From Tyto alba (Eukaryota > Chordata > Aves > Strigiformes > Tytonidae), in NCBI RefSeq assembly GCF_018691265.1, contig NW_024881261.1:24887374-24951373 (forward strand): a DNA stretch of 64,000 nucleotides. Direction: 5' to 3'. This document shows, piece after piece, positions 14,601 through 29,100 of this stretch; position 1 is the stretch's first letter, and each line of letters starts with the position of its first letter. Made by a program: the position numbers and the translations under genes. The notes beneath the pieces were generated by a model that was not told the origin of the DNA, searched no databases, and saw only the letters and a list, made by a program, of their open reading frames with translations.

Positions 14601-17113
14601 GGGGTGGGAGGCGGGGGGGTGATACAGGAGTTCTGAACATCTGGGGCTGGCAGAAATATGGTTCTTGCTTAGGTAGATACAGGGGTGATTTGTATGCACG
14701 TCTGAGTCTTAGCTGTGATTCTAGATCCAAGGTTGCTATTACCATAATAAACTTTAAGATCCCAGGTCTATAAGTGTCTAGTGCTAAGGGAAATCTGGAT
14801 AAGATTTGAACCTTGTAGTTTGTGTCAATCTTCAGTTTAAGCTTATGTTTTAATTTGAAAGAATTGTAAGGGATTTGGCATACGGGTGGGGAAGGGATCC
14901 TGATATGATGGTATTTTCCTTGACTTGCTTGGGTTTGCTGCTGTAATTTCTCATCTCTGAGTCATTGTGCCTGCACAGTTTGCTTTTTTTTTTTCCCAAA
15001 ATGTCTGTTCCACATTGTGAGCTGATATTCCACAGTGCAATCTTTTGCCAGTACAATCACAGCACTCCAGAAGTGTTCTTGCAGTACATTGCATGGGATA
15101 ACTACTAGAATATACAGAATTTTTAGCCTCTCAGGATTTTTTTTTTTCCAAGTAGCCCAAAACTTACTTATTTTTTAGCAAGCTGGCACCTTTATTGGCA
15201 GGCAGGCATTTCTGAGCATTGGGATAACTGTCGTTAACATGACTAGCCTGAAAAAGATGTATTGGTATTCGTCTGTTGAAATGCTTTTGGATGACTGGTC
15301 AGAAAGACTGCTATGGCACTGATACCTGACATCTGACCAAAAGGATCTGGGATAGCAGAGATGCAGGTAAGTTGACATATGTCTGGTACAAAGCAGGATG
15401 CGTTAGAAACTGGAGGAAATCAAGGTGTAGCCGCATGGAGATGTAACTGAGTCTAAACTATTTTTTTTTTTCTTCCATGAAAATTGATAGTAGGAAAAGA
15501 CATCAAGTGAATTGAAGAACTGTGTGAATTGATCAAAAGCAACTTTGGTTGTAAAAATCTAAATACTCTGTTACTGCCTTATCCTGAGCACTCCCTACCT
15601 CCCTAAAAAGCAACATACAGCTATTCGCCTGATCAGATGGGCTGTTTAAATTAAAGCCACTCTGTAAGATTACCATGTGTGCCAGGACCATTTTCCTTAG
15701 TACAGTTTTCATTTCTTGTTATATGATGTCTCCTCTGATTAATTCAAATATGTAGGAAATTAAAAAGATGGTCACTGATTTTTTAATCAGTTGTGTGTTC
15801 CAGTTGGGTATTGGCTAATTGCATACAGACAATTAACAGCTGCATCTGAGAAGTGTTGCTTAGCCTTCAAATGTGCAGAGTTTGCAAGGCTGGGATTTCC
15901 GCAGGACAGCTGAGGAGGAAGAGAGCAATGTCCCCTGGCCTGGGGCAGTATTTGGTCCCACCACCCAGGAGCTGCTGCACGGCCTCTCCCGCAGCGGCAG
16001 CCAAGTGCTGCCTGGCAGGGGGTGGCATTTCTTCATGAGTGGAGATTTTTCTTCTGCAAAACTCCTGGCCAGGCAATATATTCTGGTTATTATTTCTTGA
16101 AATTATCTTGTCAGTGGCCATTACAGACTGAACCCTTCAGAAATGTTCCCTGCATGGGTGACCTGGCCAAATCACATGTAGTGGTATCTCCAGGCATGGT
16201 CACAGCTACAAAAATTGGAGCTGATTGACAGTTATACATGCAGGCACAGAGGATTAAAAATGCAAGTCAATGAATAGAACAGAGAGTAGAAAGTAAATTT
16301 AATTTTCTAAATATCCTTAGTTTGAATAGTCTCTGATAAAATGCTGTTCTCCTCTTGTGAGAATGGCGAAGAAAAGTGTCTTTGAGTCCAGCCCCGGGAT
16401 CCTGCTGTGTCTCTCTTGTGAATGAGTAATGAAAAGTGGCCATTCATTGCTGAATGATTATTTTTCCCCTTCAATGGAGTGTGTGGGGGGGAAATCCTCC
16501 AAAATCCAAGTCTTCTCTGAGTCCAGCAGACTAAAAGTATCAGGAAACCTCTGGAGGGAAGTAAAAAGTTATGAATGGAGAATAAAATATTGGTGCAGAG
16601 CAAAAGGGCTGTTGTGTATAAAGAGCAGATGGGAAAATGTTGAGTTTGAAGTTTAAAAGACAAGGATCTGAATCTCATTCAGCTGAGCAGGGGGAAGTGG
16701 TTTGGGTTTCCTTTCCTTGGAGGTTGGCTCCATTTGATGAATTGTCGAGATGTGCTATAAATGTTTAAGATTTATAGGAGAGGCTCCAAGTAATACTAAT
16801 GAGCAGCTAAAAATAGATATGATAGGAAAATATAAACTGACAAACAGATCATCCAGCAAAACAATAACTTCATAATCACGCAACTGTTGCCAACTGAAGA
16901 TGGGAGACATGGCATGAAAATGAGCTTTTGTTTTTCACATCTGAAAGTTAAAGGAGTTGTAGTGGAAACAGATGTTCTCCAAAACAATGTGTCAGAATAA
17001 CTCTAGTAACAGCCAATTGTCACCAGAGCTGAGCAAATAATTCCTTGCTTGCTCTTTGCTGGCTGATGATTTTCCAATTGATGGGTGGGGTTTTTGTAAA
17101 GAACTGATTTATG

Positions 17114-17137
17114 TATTTATTTATTTATTTATTTATT
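17114..17137. repeat. (TTTA)n microsatellite, about 6 copies
   Basis: Perfect TATT/TTTA repeats ending in ATTTATTGTAAG. The longer array at 19,234-19,301 ends in the same bases. Confidence 0.9.
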
Positions 17138-19233
17138 GTAAGCAACCTAAATGTTTTTGGTGCAAAAATTATCAGTGTCTCACTTATTACAGTTCTGCAC
17201 TTCTCGGGTTTTGGGAATTTTTGTCTAAGAACTATTGGTCTTCCAGAAGCAATCTTAAGGGCTTTGACGAATCATTTTGGTTGTAAATTTTTGTGAATAT
17301 TTCATTGTTGATATTTAATATTGGATGAATTGATGAATTATAATTATTATTGAATTAGGAGGAATTAGATGAATTAGAGGCTTTGTTTTCATAGAAAGGG
17401 GTTTGTAGAGCAGCAACTGCCTTTCAGAAGAGTTTTACGCTGGGAACAACCACAAGGGTGGATCTTGTCTGCTATAACAGCAGTTGTTGAGCTTTCATTT
17501 TTAGGGTCTGTCTGCTGAACACCTACAGAAGAGAAACATTCAGGTCACTTGGTGATATGTGGACAGACTGAAGGATCAAAGATCCTTTGTTCTGCTATGA
17601 ATCTCAGTCTGTGCTGGGTGCCTACTGAATGCGCTGCAAGATCTTTCTGGTCAGGAAGATGATTGGTAACAAGCAGGATCAGACTGCAGCAACCAGAAGA
17701 CCCTATCCCTTGACAAGTGGCATTTTGTGTGAGGGGAGGCCCTGCCCGCAATTTGGGCAACAGTCAGATTAGAAGTGTGAGCTGAATCCCAGATCTGCTT
17801 TTGAATTTTACCTAAAGTTTAATAACTGGTATTTTTGTCAGTTGGCTGGATTTTTGCTGTGCAGATTTTCTATTTGTACTACTGTGAAAATATTTTTATT
17901 TGCAATGGTATTTCCATTGGGAGATGCTTTGTCTCCAGGGTACCTTACCTGAGAGTGGTTTCAAAAGTTAGTCTGTGGAGAATACTGCATCTTGTTTTGC
18001 AGTCTTAAAATGCCCCTTTATAAAGTCAAGTAAAAAATGTTATTCTTTTTCTGGTACTATTTTTGCCCTGACTTGGCACCTTCTTATTGTCTGAAAAGCG
18101 GGCAGAGCCATGTAGGTGTGTGTACTCAAGGATGTGATAAAGACAGTGTGGGCCTCACTGTAATTTAGTGATCAAGTGAGAAAACACTAGATGTGACACG
18201 ACATGGCAACATTGTGGAAATTGCTCTGTGACAGGGTGGAGAATGGCTACTGGCAGAGGAGGAAGGAAAAAGATGATTTTTTTAGAGGATGAGACAGGAA
18301 TAAGGTTGCTTGAATAGCCGGGGTTGTTGCGCATGAATATGATGGAAAGATGTAATGGAGGCAGAAGCAGGAGGAGGAGAGACAGAGACAGATCCTCAGT
18401 TAACATCACTAGGTATTTTTAGGAGTGCTTCCTGAGAGTGTTTTCTGTATATAAACAAAGTTCCAGGAGGCAGTGGTGAGGGGGAGCAGTGTAACTCAAT
18501 GATACTTGTACCGCAAATAGTACATTGCAAAGAGCAAATTGTTTGACTTTATTAAACTGCAGCCTCCTGCAACAGATCAAGGGTCTAGTTTCTAAGCAAA
18601 ATAATTGTAGCCTAAAGAAAACTTAACTGTTGAAAGTCTCACAGGCCCTAGATTCCTGTTTGACTTGGCTTCAGGAGCTGCATATACTCTTTAAACCTTA
18701 GACCATGAAGTAAATTTGCAAAGCATAAGCTATTTTGGAGCCCCTCTCCACAGTAACACATAGCTCAGCCTTGTTATTGGGAAAATACAAGACAAAAAGT
18801 AACAGGAGGAGGGTAACGTCTAGCAAGTGGACTTGACAGTGCTTTGCAATTCTGGAAGGGCTGGCAGGAGCTGGGCAGAGCTGATCTAGACATCAGGGCT
18901 GTGCAGAAGAAAATCACCTGGTCTTGGTGGGCAGTGCCGAAGTTAAATCAGAAGTGGGAGCCACTGGCTAAAGTGGAACAGGCTGGTGTAATGCAGAACC
19001 AGGCGATCTGCCTGTGAGCCTGCTTGCCTCCATCCTTGCCTACAGGCGCTGTGTTACTTGGGGCACGGTGCCCAGAGAGCTGTCGTGTGTACGCTGAACA
19101 GCGTGAACTAAACAGTTACTCTGGAATGTGGTCACCTTATGTTTGTCCCAGTGGCTTGGTACTAAAGACTGACAAGTTAGTCTTGGTCACACTTAGTTTT
19201 TCATCTTTGTGGTCTATTCTGGTCCCAGTTCAG

Positions 19234-19236
19234 AAT

Positions 19237-19299
<63 letters not shown>

Positions 19300-19301
19300 T
19301 T
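19234..19301. repeat. (TTTA)n microsatellite, about 17 copies
   Basis: About 68 bp of perfect TTTA repeats, likely polymorphic in length. The downstream flank TTTATTGTAAG is shared with the shorter array 2.1 kb to the left. Confidence 0.97.
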
Positions 19302-22300
19302 GTAAGAGGAAAAGGACAAAAGCTATGAATTTCAAAAGGCCCCATAGATAGGCCATCCTTTCTGTAGCAACCTCAAAGCTACCTGTGCAAGGAGGAATTA
19401 ATGAATGCACCTGCAAGAAAAAGGCAGACACTCAGAGCTGTTGCCACTACACATGGTGTGTACCTAGGCAATATCCTGGCTGACATTTCTTTCCATAGGA
19501 AACCTGTCCTTGGCATCATCTCTTTCTGTGCAACTTGTTGAAAATGTCTATCCTCTCTTCCCTTGGCTCCTTGCAGAGCAGATTTATAGTCCCACTTTCC
19601 TTTTACAAATAAAACCCTAAGTGCAAATCCAAAGGATAAATAACGCAGTGAAGACATGCCCACAGCAATTGCTGAAAGTCTGGGAGGAAAAGCTGGTGAA
19701 GGCAAGATATCTTGTGCGAGAAAACTATTTTCATGCTTTCATGCCAATTCTGGAGGCTGGAGAGTGATCCTGTTGTGCTTTTTCCCCAAACATCCTGCTG
19801 CAGCTCAGGCAAACACCAGGTGCCTTGTCTGTGAAAAGGGGCTAAGATGCCCATCCTCCCTTGCAGGGTTACTGTGTAGGAGGCACACCAGCTCCACCAC
19901 AGTGCTGGAGGTTGCTCCTTCATAAGCACCCAAAATGGATAGGCCTTCGTAAATAAACCTCAGCGTTTGCTCTTCAGTGGGTAAGGAGCAGGCATGGAAA
20001 AGATGGTCGCATCAGCGCTGCGCTGACCATTAATACATCCAAACCTGCCGTTCTGATCACTTCCACCCTGCCTGCAGTCTCAACTGACATTGCTTTCGGC
20101 AGGTAATATTAAGGTAGGGCACTGGGCAAGTGTAACTACAGCTGGTGCTGCAGAGGCCATACACTCACAGGGGAGTGAGCAAGGCTGCTTCTGCCTGACT
20201 CAGCAGCAGCAGAACTGACAGCTGTGTGCCAGGACCAAACGCCTTGCTGTTAGCAAGGGTGGCTGTGGTGGAAGGAAGCTATTCCTTCTTTCTTGGGTCA
20301 AGCTGGTGACTTGCAAACAGTCAGCAACCCTGGATCTCAAAATTGTAGCTCAAGATATACCTGGAACTGCCCCCAATATTGTTTTCATTTTCTTTGTCTT
20401 GATTCCAGCTGTAATTTTAAGAGGCTTCTGCTTAACTAAGCACAGGGGCAATAAACCACCTCAGTGTGCAACACCTGTGGGGCAGAGATTAGGACTGCTT
20501 AATTGTCATCAACTACCGAGCGTGCAGCTGTGCCCCTGCCAGGCCACCTCTGTGGTGCTGCAACCCTTGCAGAGACGGGGAGTGATGGTGGGCTCGGGTA
20601 CTGTCGTCTGCTGGAGGGTGGAAAAACTGCAGGGAGATGGGGGGACCCGCCTCCCTCTCTCTGAACTTCACAGCAATGAAAAGCGCTGGAACCAATTCAG
20701 GCTCTTCTAGAACGGGAATTTTTTTGTGCTGGGGTTGGATAGCTGATTTATTGTCTTTGGGTCAGTGTTTTTGATCTCTTGTTCTTCATTGTTTGGTTGG
20801 GTTTTTTCCAGGTTGATGAAGAAGCTTCCACTATACACCTGTACTAGTGACATCCAGCCAGCAGCCCTGCTTTGCCAGTGCCCTGGCTTTCCCACCAGGC
20901 TGCAGCTCCAGCCAGACTTACTGCTCCCAGCTGCAAGGCATGCATGGCAGGGGAATCTATGGCTGTCCCTGGCCAGCTGAAATAGTCCTGCAATGGCCAA
21001 CAGGCCTCAGCTGGGGTAAATTTAGGCTAAGTCACCCTGAGAAGCTGTTCACTTTAAACTCTACCCTGCAACCACAGATGTTTCCAGATGTGCAACTTGC
21101 CGGGAATTATGACCTGTCCTGACAGGCTCAGTGCACAGAGATTTTGGACCGTTGTATTTCATATGCCCCCTGTGCTTTAACATAGTGCCATTTGGCTTGG
21201 CATAGGCTGAGTTACAGAGACTTGAAGGGAGCGGTTAGTAAGGCAGCTGAAAAGACTACTCACAAAATAGCTTCAGCATGGTCTGCAATAAAAAAGGATC
21301 CCCAGGCAGACTGAGGTGGAGGAGACCCAAGTGCCAGGAGTAGTTCAGCCACCATGCACACTGAAATCTAATCTCCTTGTGGTGGCAGCCCGTAAGAGGC
21401 CTGTGAAAGCTATAACTTGACTGATTTTTCCATCATTAGCTATGACCTCCCTTCTGGCTGCTTACTCCTGTCTCGAAGGATGGGACACTCTCTGAAGGGA
21501 AGACCCATCTCTCTGTTCCCTGAGAGGAAATTAGTCTGTAGTATTGCTTGTGTTTTACTTACTATGTTTATTAAAGCAGAAACACCACCTGAATTTCTCT
21601 ATAGGCTCTGCAGGGAAATCATGTTTCCATATCGCATTATGAGAAATGCAGTGGAAGTGTGCTATGCTCAGTTAATTTTTTTTAATGTATGGAGGCAAAA
21701 GAAACTTCATTTCAGAACGAGTCTGTGCTTCTCTCTATTCAACATCCATAGTGCTATAAATACAAACTGCAGGGTACTTTGAGAACTGCAAGCCTTTAAG
21801 ACCTCTCAAGGGAAAACATCACACCAAATTAATCTGCCGTCAAGTGGAAATTCTATATTGTTTGCATTTGCCAATGTTCTGTATGTGGCTGTAATTGCAC
21901 TGAAGCAAATATCTGCTTCGAGTTCTTCACAAGATTAAATGTGGCCAATTGGGCGTAAAAGAGTAATCGAAATGCAGAGCTGCTGCTTTGGATTTGTTAG
22001 AGGCATTGCTCATTTTTGCTCTGACACGATGACACTAGGTTCTGGCTTTCCCTTAAAACAGGGAAATTTGGGGAATGTGATTTGGAGCATCAGGTTGCAA
22101 GCTAAGAGGAGGACGTTTCTGTCTGGCACTGCTGCTGCCCTGCAGCTCACCAGTGGGCAGTGCGCCGTGAGCATGCCCCTTGCTTTACGTGTGCGAGGGG
22201 ACACCTTCCTTCCCCCTGGGAGCAGTGAGGCTGGCGATAGCCCTGCCCCAGGGTGCAGTGTCTGGCTGGGGCCTCCAGAACCAGCTCCTGAGTATTTCAT

Positions 22301-22726
22301 GGTCTTTTTAAGTTCTGAGTGTTTGCCATAGGTTTGAAGCTAAAAGGACTTGCAAAGGTCCCAGCAAGAGCCTCTGTGGCTTGTAATAGAGGGAGCCCAA
22401 GATCTGAGTTGGATCCTGACTAGTGTCACCATGTCAGACGAAAGGAGCATGTCAGCTTGCAAAACCTGAAGTCTCACCCTCTGCCAGCTGGATGTGAAAT
22501 GTTAAAGATTTTCTTAAAAACCTCATGCTTTCTTTTTCTTTTTACTACTTCAGCTATTTTCCCTCTTGCCATATAAATGCAATTATAAGCAAGTAAAAAA
22601 AACTTTTTTCAAGTTAACTGCGCTGCCTTTTAATTCTGCATGAAAACCCAACTGCTCCCTATGCCCTGCCCAACAGGTAGTTAAATAAACAGGCCCAGGT
22701 GGGCAAAACTGCCAGTTTCAATCCTC

Positions 22727-22732
22727 TTTATT
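22727..22732 (-). terminator. Candidate poly(A) signal AATAAA of the DUSP13B-like gene
   Basis: TTTATT on the plus strand reads AATAAA on the minus strand, about 190 nt past the stop codon. It is the first canonical hexamer found downstream. This would give a short 3' UTR ending near 22,705-22,715. It is a motif match only. Confidence 0.5.
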
Positions 22733-22922
22733 TCATTTTCTTTCCAATTAGTGGGCTTATCCAAAAGAATACGTACCAAACTCCTGCCAGCTTGCTCATG
22801 CTCGTCCATTTCCCAAGGAGTTTCTCAGTGAAGCTACAGAGCAGTACTGACAGCATCCTTGCGCTGTCTTCAGTGGGGGCATTATCTCTCGATCCGGTGC
22901 TGGGAGACATGCCCCTTTGGCA

Positions 22923-23137
22923 CTAGCAGGCCTCTGCTCCTCTGCCTTTCCCCCTTCCTAGCTGGAGATCCAACTCCCGAAGCTGCTTGAGGAAGCCAGA
23001 GTTGGGGCAGATCCCCCTGTGTGAGCGCACAGTTCGAATTGCATCAGCGAGGGGCATATCTTCACAGATCATTAAGAAAGCAAGGACAAGAGTTGCGGAT
23101 CGACTGATTCCCATTGCACAGTGAACTAGTACTTTGC
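22923..23137 (-). CDS. DUSP13B: DUSP13B-like gene, coding exon 3 with catalytic P-loop and stop
   Basis: The acceptor is a strong pyrimidine tract ending ttttccag|GC. The exon encodes [20 protein letters not shown], then the helical C-terminal half with [15 protein letters not shown], and ends in a short basic Gly/Arg-rich tail at TAG (22925-22923). The HC-x5-RS signature is intact. It is separated from exon 2 by a 7,855 bp intron, about seven times longer than the matching intron of the paralogue. Confidence 0.96.
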
Positions 23138-26100
23138 CTGGAAAAAGGAGAGAGAGAGGCAATTATGCTAGGAGGCCAAATGGTGGGCTTTATCGTGCTG
23201 GAGCAGAGATGGAAGCGGTGCTGATCCTGGGGTTGAGCAAGCAGGTGTGCTGAGCCCTGCAGAGCAGGCCTGGTGCAGTGTTGGTTCGGGAACAGTGAGG
23301 TTTTAATGGCTGGGGACAGAAAATTCCAACTGTATTCCAGGATTCATGACTGCTTGTTTGGGATTAGCGTGTCCTTAGCACTCCTGCCTAACCTGCCATC
23401 CGTGGTGTCCCTCCTTGCTCACATGTGGTTTTGGGACTGAGGTACTTGCTGGCAGAGCTTCAAGTCTTCATACTTGAAGGCTGTGCTATGGGAAGCAGCC
23501 TTGGCAGGTTACTAACAGGGCCTGGAAACTTGGGATTTCAGATGTGCAACGCTCAGGAGTGCTCGTTGCAGGAACCCTCCTGGTTTTCCACAAGATCTTT
23601 ATTTCTTCTTTGCTTAGGGCAGTAATGCTTTCTGAGGGTGCTGGCAGCTGCCCAGACCTTGATGGAAGTGTGTGGGAAAAGGGGTGTTAACATTAAGAAC
23701 AGCTTCTGTTTGTATATGCCATTTGCACCAGCTTACATTCTTTCATTTCTGTAGCCTACCCTGTACACCTGAAATCTCTATCCTTCCCTTAGGGGATAGG
23801 GGATAAAATGCCTTTATCTTCCCTTCTGCATTAGGTGATCACTAGAAAAACAATTTATGAAATGTTTTGAGCTCCCCAGAGATTTCAGTGTGAGGTGTGC
23901 ATCTTCATTAATAGTTCATTAGGAGTAATATTGTGTGTCCTTCCATGTTGCTGTAAGCGAGCCTCAGGGAAGACCTTCTAGGGATCCAAGCGTACAGTGC
24001 CCTCCTTCCCTCTGCTCTGCTTTTGGATTTTCTGCCATGATCTCTAATGGAAGTAGCCTGAGAAATGCAATTCTGTATCATGACTGCTTCCCCAGTTTCT
24101 ACTGTGTCTTTGACCCATGTTGGAAGGAGATAAACATTTTTTTAAATGGTTTTATGTGAAATTAAAGGAAATTTTGTCAAAAGGATTGCTTTCAGATGGA
24201 AAAATTCAGCTTTGTAGTCCTTTCCCTCTGGATGTGAACAAAGGGCTCATTCTGGAACCTGAAAACCTGCATCTTGTAAATATTCTAAAATGCTTCAACT
24301 TTCACAAAAATGGTATGATTCAATGAGAAATTTTTAATTGCAAAAAAAATGTTCTGTTGTTCCACTCAATTATAGCCCTGCCTGAAAATTTCCAAACTCT
24401 ATTGTCCTTTGCTGCAGTCAGACCTAGTCTCTTCACAGAGACCATGGCTCAACAATTGGGCATTATTAAAGTAACCAGTGATTAGAATCAGATTTGAGCT
24501 TCTGACCACCTCATGAACAGCTCTGTCTCCCATTAAGGCAGCTAAAAATGTCTTTTTAGCATGAAAATTTCAGAACACTTACTCACTGGAAATCTGCACA
24601 AGTTTGAAATTAAATTTTCTGCATTTTTTTAAATTTTAATTTTTTTTAGACTGTCACATTTGCTGTCTCTTGTTTACTAATTGTATAGCTGTAGCAAGTG
24701 CAGTCTAACAAGAATACAGCTTATTCCCAGAAAAAAAGATGAAAATAAGTAAAAATAATACCATGCTGCTTTTCTTACTTTAGAGATGGAGTAAAGTATC
24801 TCAGATGCTGCTTCTCTGTAAAAAGTAAGGAGGGGTAGGAAGAACAGACAGCTTTTCAGGGCTAGTTCCTTGTTTTGTTTGTGCTTATAGCATCTTAATT
24901 TCTCTATTACCAGGGAGTGAGACAAAAATATCCTTGTTGGATGATGAGCCTAGATTCAGCCAAAAACCTCAGACTGATTGCCCCCATCTCCCTGGGTGTT
25001 AATTCTGGGTACTTTGTGCACAGCTTTTAATCTTAAATCCCATTTTGTTTGTGACAGAGTATTTATTTAGCAACAGCTCCTGTTCTGACTAATGATGATG
25101 GCATAGCCACATGCTCAGAGAGCGCGAGCATGTGTTGTAAAAACCTGCTCTGGCCAGCAGGTTGAGAGAAGTGTTGAATTCCACAATGTATGTGACACGG
25201 CCACCTTTCATTATCCTGGCATGAGAAATCTGAGCTCAGCCCTAAAGATAGACATGTCTTCAGTAGAAATAAAGGGACAAATATAGTCTCCAAGGAAGCG
25301 GCAAAAACAGCTCTGATGACAGCAGATTTGGACCGGGCATCAAAACCTTTGGGGGGAATGAAGAGGTTTTGGCAGCGTAATGTCAGTTTTGCAGAATTAG
25401 AAGATCAAGTGATTTCTATTTGTTTTCTCATTCAGATACAGCTTCACAGAATTTACTAAAATACCGATGCCATTATTTGAGGTAAATTACATCTATCTGT
25501 CAATTCCATTAACCCTATGGGGATTCTTGGCAGCGAAGTCCTACTTTTTATGGGAATATGGAGAAATGCTTTGCACCCCTGCTAAAAGGAAATTTGCTAA
25601 TTTGGGTTTTCACTAGACTTATTTTCCAATGTGCTGCACTACCGTCAGCCTTCACACTAACCTTGTGGGATATGTACGCTGTATTGTATTCCCCAGAGGA
25701 GGCACTTCAGACCCAAATAACCCAGGTCTGAGATTTTAAGGGGAATGTCAAGGAGTCAGGAGCACAATTTCTCTTTGAGGAATACTGTGAATAGGGATAA
25801 GACCAAAAGGTCTTTGGAAAATCCATGCTTCGGTAGTTTGCAGTAGGCCTAACTGTAATGTAGTAGCAGGGATTGGGGAAATGCAGACACTCTCCCTAAT
25901 GCACACCCCAGATAACAAAAGCCAAGGAACAACATGTTCTGATATATTTGCTTGGAACCAGAACGCCACTTTCCTCTTTTTTTTTTTTTTTTTTTGTCTG
26001 AAAACTTCTAAGCTACCTGCACTCTACAACTAAAGAAAAAGAAATAAAAATAAATTAGATTTATGGTTTTAACTTCACCAGGAGGGGAAAAAATGAACTA

Positions 26101-29100
26101 AAAACAACCAAGAAGAGATGGCCTTGATGTTGGATTTTATTTTGAATCACTAAATATTTTGAAATTCAATCTAAAGTTTGCCAGAAATTGGATGGAGGAC
26201 AGGAGAATTGCTGTTCTGAACCTAATTTCTATAAAACAGTGGTTTGGTCTATTTTTTTTTCCACCCAGATCAGACCTCCTACCTTGGAAAATGCTCAGTT
26301 TCACCTGCAGTCTGGAACTAAAGACTGAGCTGAGCACAGGTATGGATACTGATATTAAATATTGCCTGATGTGTTTTTGTTAGGGGCACAGAAAGCAGAA
26401 CAAATTCCAGGTTCCTGGTTGCACAGGCTGGCTCTCTACCATTTTATATCTAACTCTGCGTCTGAGAGGAGGAGGTGGCAAGTAAGAACACACTGAATTT
26501 TCTTCCCTGCTTCTCTGGCTTATCTGCATTTCAAGAGTCCTCCTAGATCAGCAACTAGCTTTAGAAGGTATCTCAGCAAAAACCTGGACAAGCCCCAACT
26601 ATTGACCTTGGACCTAATCTGCATGGCTCTCTAACACACTTGTTCCCATGAGGATGCAGGTATATTATTTCTTTTACATGTGCACCATCTATTTCACATT
26701 GTTAGCCTTTGTTTCACCATGCACAGAGGTTATGATAAATGCTGGTACACTGACAATAAAATGACTGTTTGTTGCAGATAAATCAGTCATGTGAAATGAT
26801 TTAATTAACGTAAAATTGCTCTAATGAAAGCAGATTTGAATTTACTATGTGATTATTTGTAGCTAACAAATTGAATGTTAAACTTGAGACAGGAAACAAA
26901 AGCTGTGCTGCTATTTGGTTCTGTTTACAGGCTCAGATCCTTGCCTTTTAGCAGTATCTGTAAACAGGTTAAGTGATGCTCTGAACCCACCATGATATAC
27001 TGCATTTGACTAGCGCCCAGGGCACACCTGCACCATGTGGGCTGACTGCAGCGGGCTTGATAATGGTGCGTTGTGTCAGCCTCTCACGGGAGGCAGCTGG
27101 GATGCACTGTCCCAGCACCAAGGCTCTGATTCCCGGATGGCTGCTGGACCACAGCCTGGGAAAACAGAGGCACCCATGCATGCCGCTGTCATGGGGCGGG
27201 CAAGGAAGTTATAACCAGATCTTCTGTACCACAGAATCCATGCCACAAGCCAACATCCTCCAACTCTGCCTTCCCCACCTCCGTTTGTTTTAACATACAG
27301 CGCAAAGAGAAGTTGGACTGATCCCACATTAGAGGGCCATGTTGCAACCTTCTCTCTGAGCATGTAACAGGATCCCTTAGGAATAATGGGATTAACTGAG
27401 GAGAAGTGGGGGCACTTAGCTTCTGGCATTATTAAATCTTGCAATCCTTATTTGAAATGTTGCACCGCACATCTCAAGCTACTTTTTGCCGAGGCAGACA
27501 ATAACTGTCATCTGGCCGGGATTTGTGCAGAACAATAACACTTGGTTTTTAACAGCGGATTATGGATATTATATCCAGCTCATGCCTGCTGTAACTCTAC
27601 TGACATCAAAGGGTTTGCACTAGGGATAAAGTTTGCACATTCAACTTTGTTGGCCAAATTCAAGTTGGGAAATTCAATGTTGTTGAACAAATCAGTCATT
27701 AAAACACATAATATCTTATTGTCCTTTTGCTACTCATCATTAACTGAGCTAAATGTCCTGAACTAGCCCTTGCTTTCTTTCAGGGTACATTGTTTGGCTT
27801 AAGACCAAGCTCCAGATCCATCACCCGGAGTGAATGCTCCAACTACCCTTGTTCCATTGAATCTGGCAGAAATATGCTGCTCACCAGGAGGAGAGCTCAG
27901 CTGGGCTAGGGGGCCCCAGGGGCTCTTCCCACTCCACTGTGGTTTCCTCATCTCCTGTTATGTTTTAGCCATTGTCCTGTAGCCAGGTGCAGAATCAATC
28001 GTCTATTTCTTGATTAATCAAGTGTCTATTTCGTCACAGCTGAAAATAGCAAGAAGCCTATGGAGAGCTTTAAATGGTGGCATGTCCCTTCTTCCCACAC
28101 CTCCTGGAACAGGTAAGGGCCGTCATCTGCTGGAGAGTGAGAGGACAAACTGATGTATATAATGCACCTGTGGCAGAGTCAAGAGAGAGGATGCTTTTCT
28201 CCTATGTTAAGCTTCTTTCATAACTGCCACCACCAAGAAGGCAGCAGGAGAAGGAGCCTAGCTTTTCATTTGCTCCACTGAAGTGGAAGAAGGGAAATGC
28301 CTTTGAGAGGGTTTGCCATTTCATGAAGTTAATGGGTGATTTTAACCTGCCTGTTTTAAACATGTTCAGAGGTCAATAAAAGGAGAAGCTTTCTCCTTGG
28401 GAATCTTTCTCTCTGCACAGTGTTAGTTTAATAGTTTTCATGGTATGCTTTCATCTGTGCTCTCAAGTTTTCTTTTCCTCCCTTTTCTGCTACACTTTAC
28501 CAAGCCCTGCTGATTTACGCTTACATTTAGCTGCATTCCAGAAAAATGCAAATTGTACAGATGGCCATGCAAAGGGGCAAGATTGATATTCAAGGTGTTG
28601 CCCCTTGAGCGTGAGCGTGAGCATGATGGAGAAGGCCAGTGCTTCCCTGACACCATATTTTTCCTTGCAGAGAAGGAGGCAGATTGTGCATCTGCTTGCT
28701 CTTGGATGAGCCTTCCCAAACATCTCTGTTATGTGGGCAAAGAAACATGAGGGCTGTGCTGAAGGAGAGGCAGCCAAGGAAGCAGGGTTCATAAAATAAA
28801 GCTTATATGGCACAGCTGCAATTGTAGTGCACGTATTTCTTAATCTGTACAACAAAGATGATGAAGGAAGTCATTCAGGGTGTGATGCAGCCCTTAACCA
28901 CTGTGATATGAAGAACTCCCAATTGGGGGCTTGTGAGTGCACACTCCCTTGCTTTCTTTTGCTCATGCTCATATCCATGTTTGAAGAAATCGCTTTAAAA
29001 ATAAATTCCTTATATCACCAAAGACATAATCTGTTCAGCTAAAGTAGAAATCTGGAATAAATCTGTCCATGCTGTTTTCTGGACCTCTGGTATAGACCAT

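Larger units (their letters stand above)
311..22700. other. Gene-poor AT-rich stretch downstream of the DUSP13B-like gene
   Basis: I see no exon with a recognisable product here. In human the next gene in this direction is DUSP29; none of its conserved phosphatase motifs appears, so it probably lies beyond the left edge. The stretch holds homopolymer runs (A 2802-2825; T 3433-3449, 7430-7447, 8630-8650), two TTTA microsatellites and perfect MEF2-type sites at 4518, 12913 and 16807. A possible very old interspersed repeat lies at 7,130-7,260. Small reading frames here are of the size expected by chance. Confidence 0.7.

Noticed and set aside
1..22700. A search for DUSP29 (DUPD1), the expected next gene
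   Set aside because: No HC-x5-RS exon or VWP-LYIGD-like exon was found on either strand outside the two genes described.
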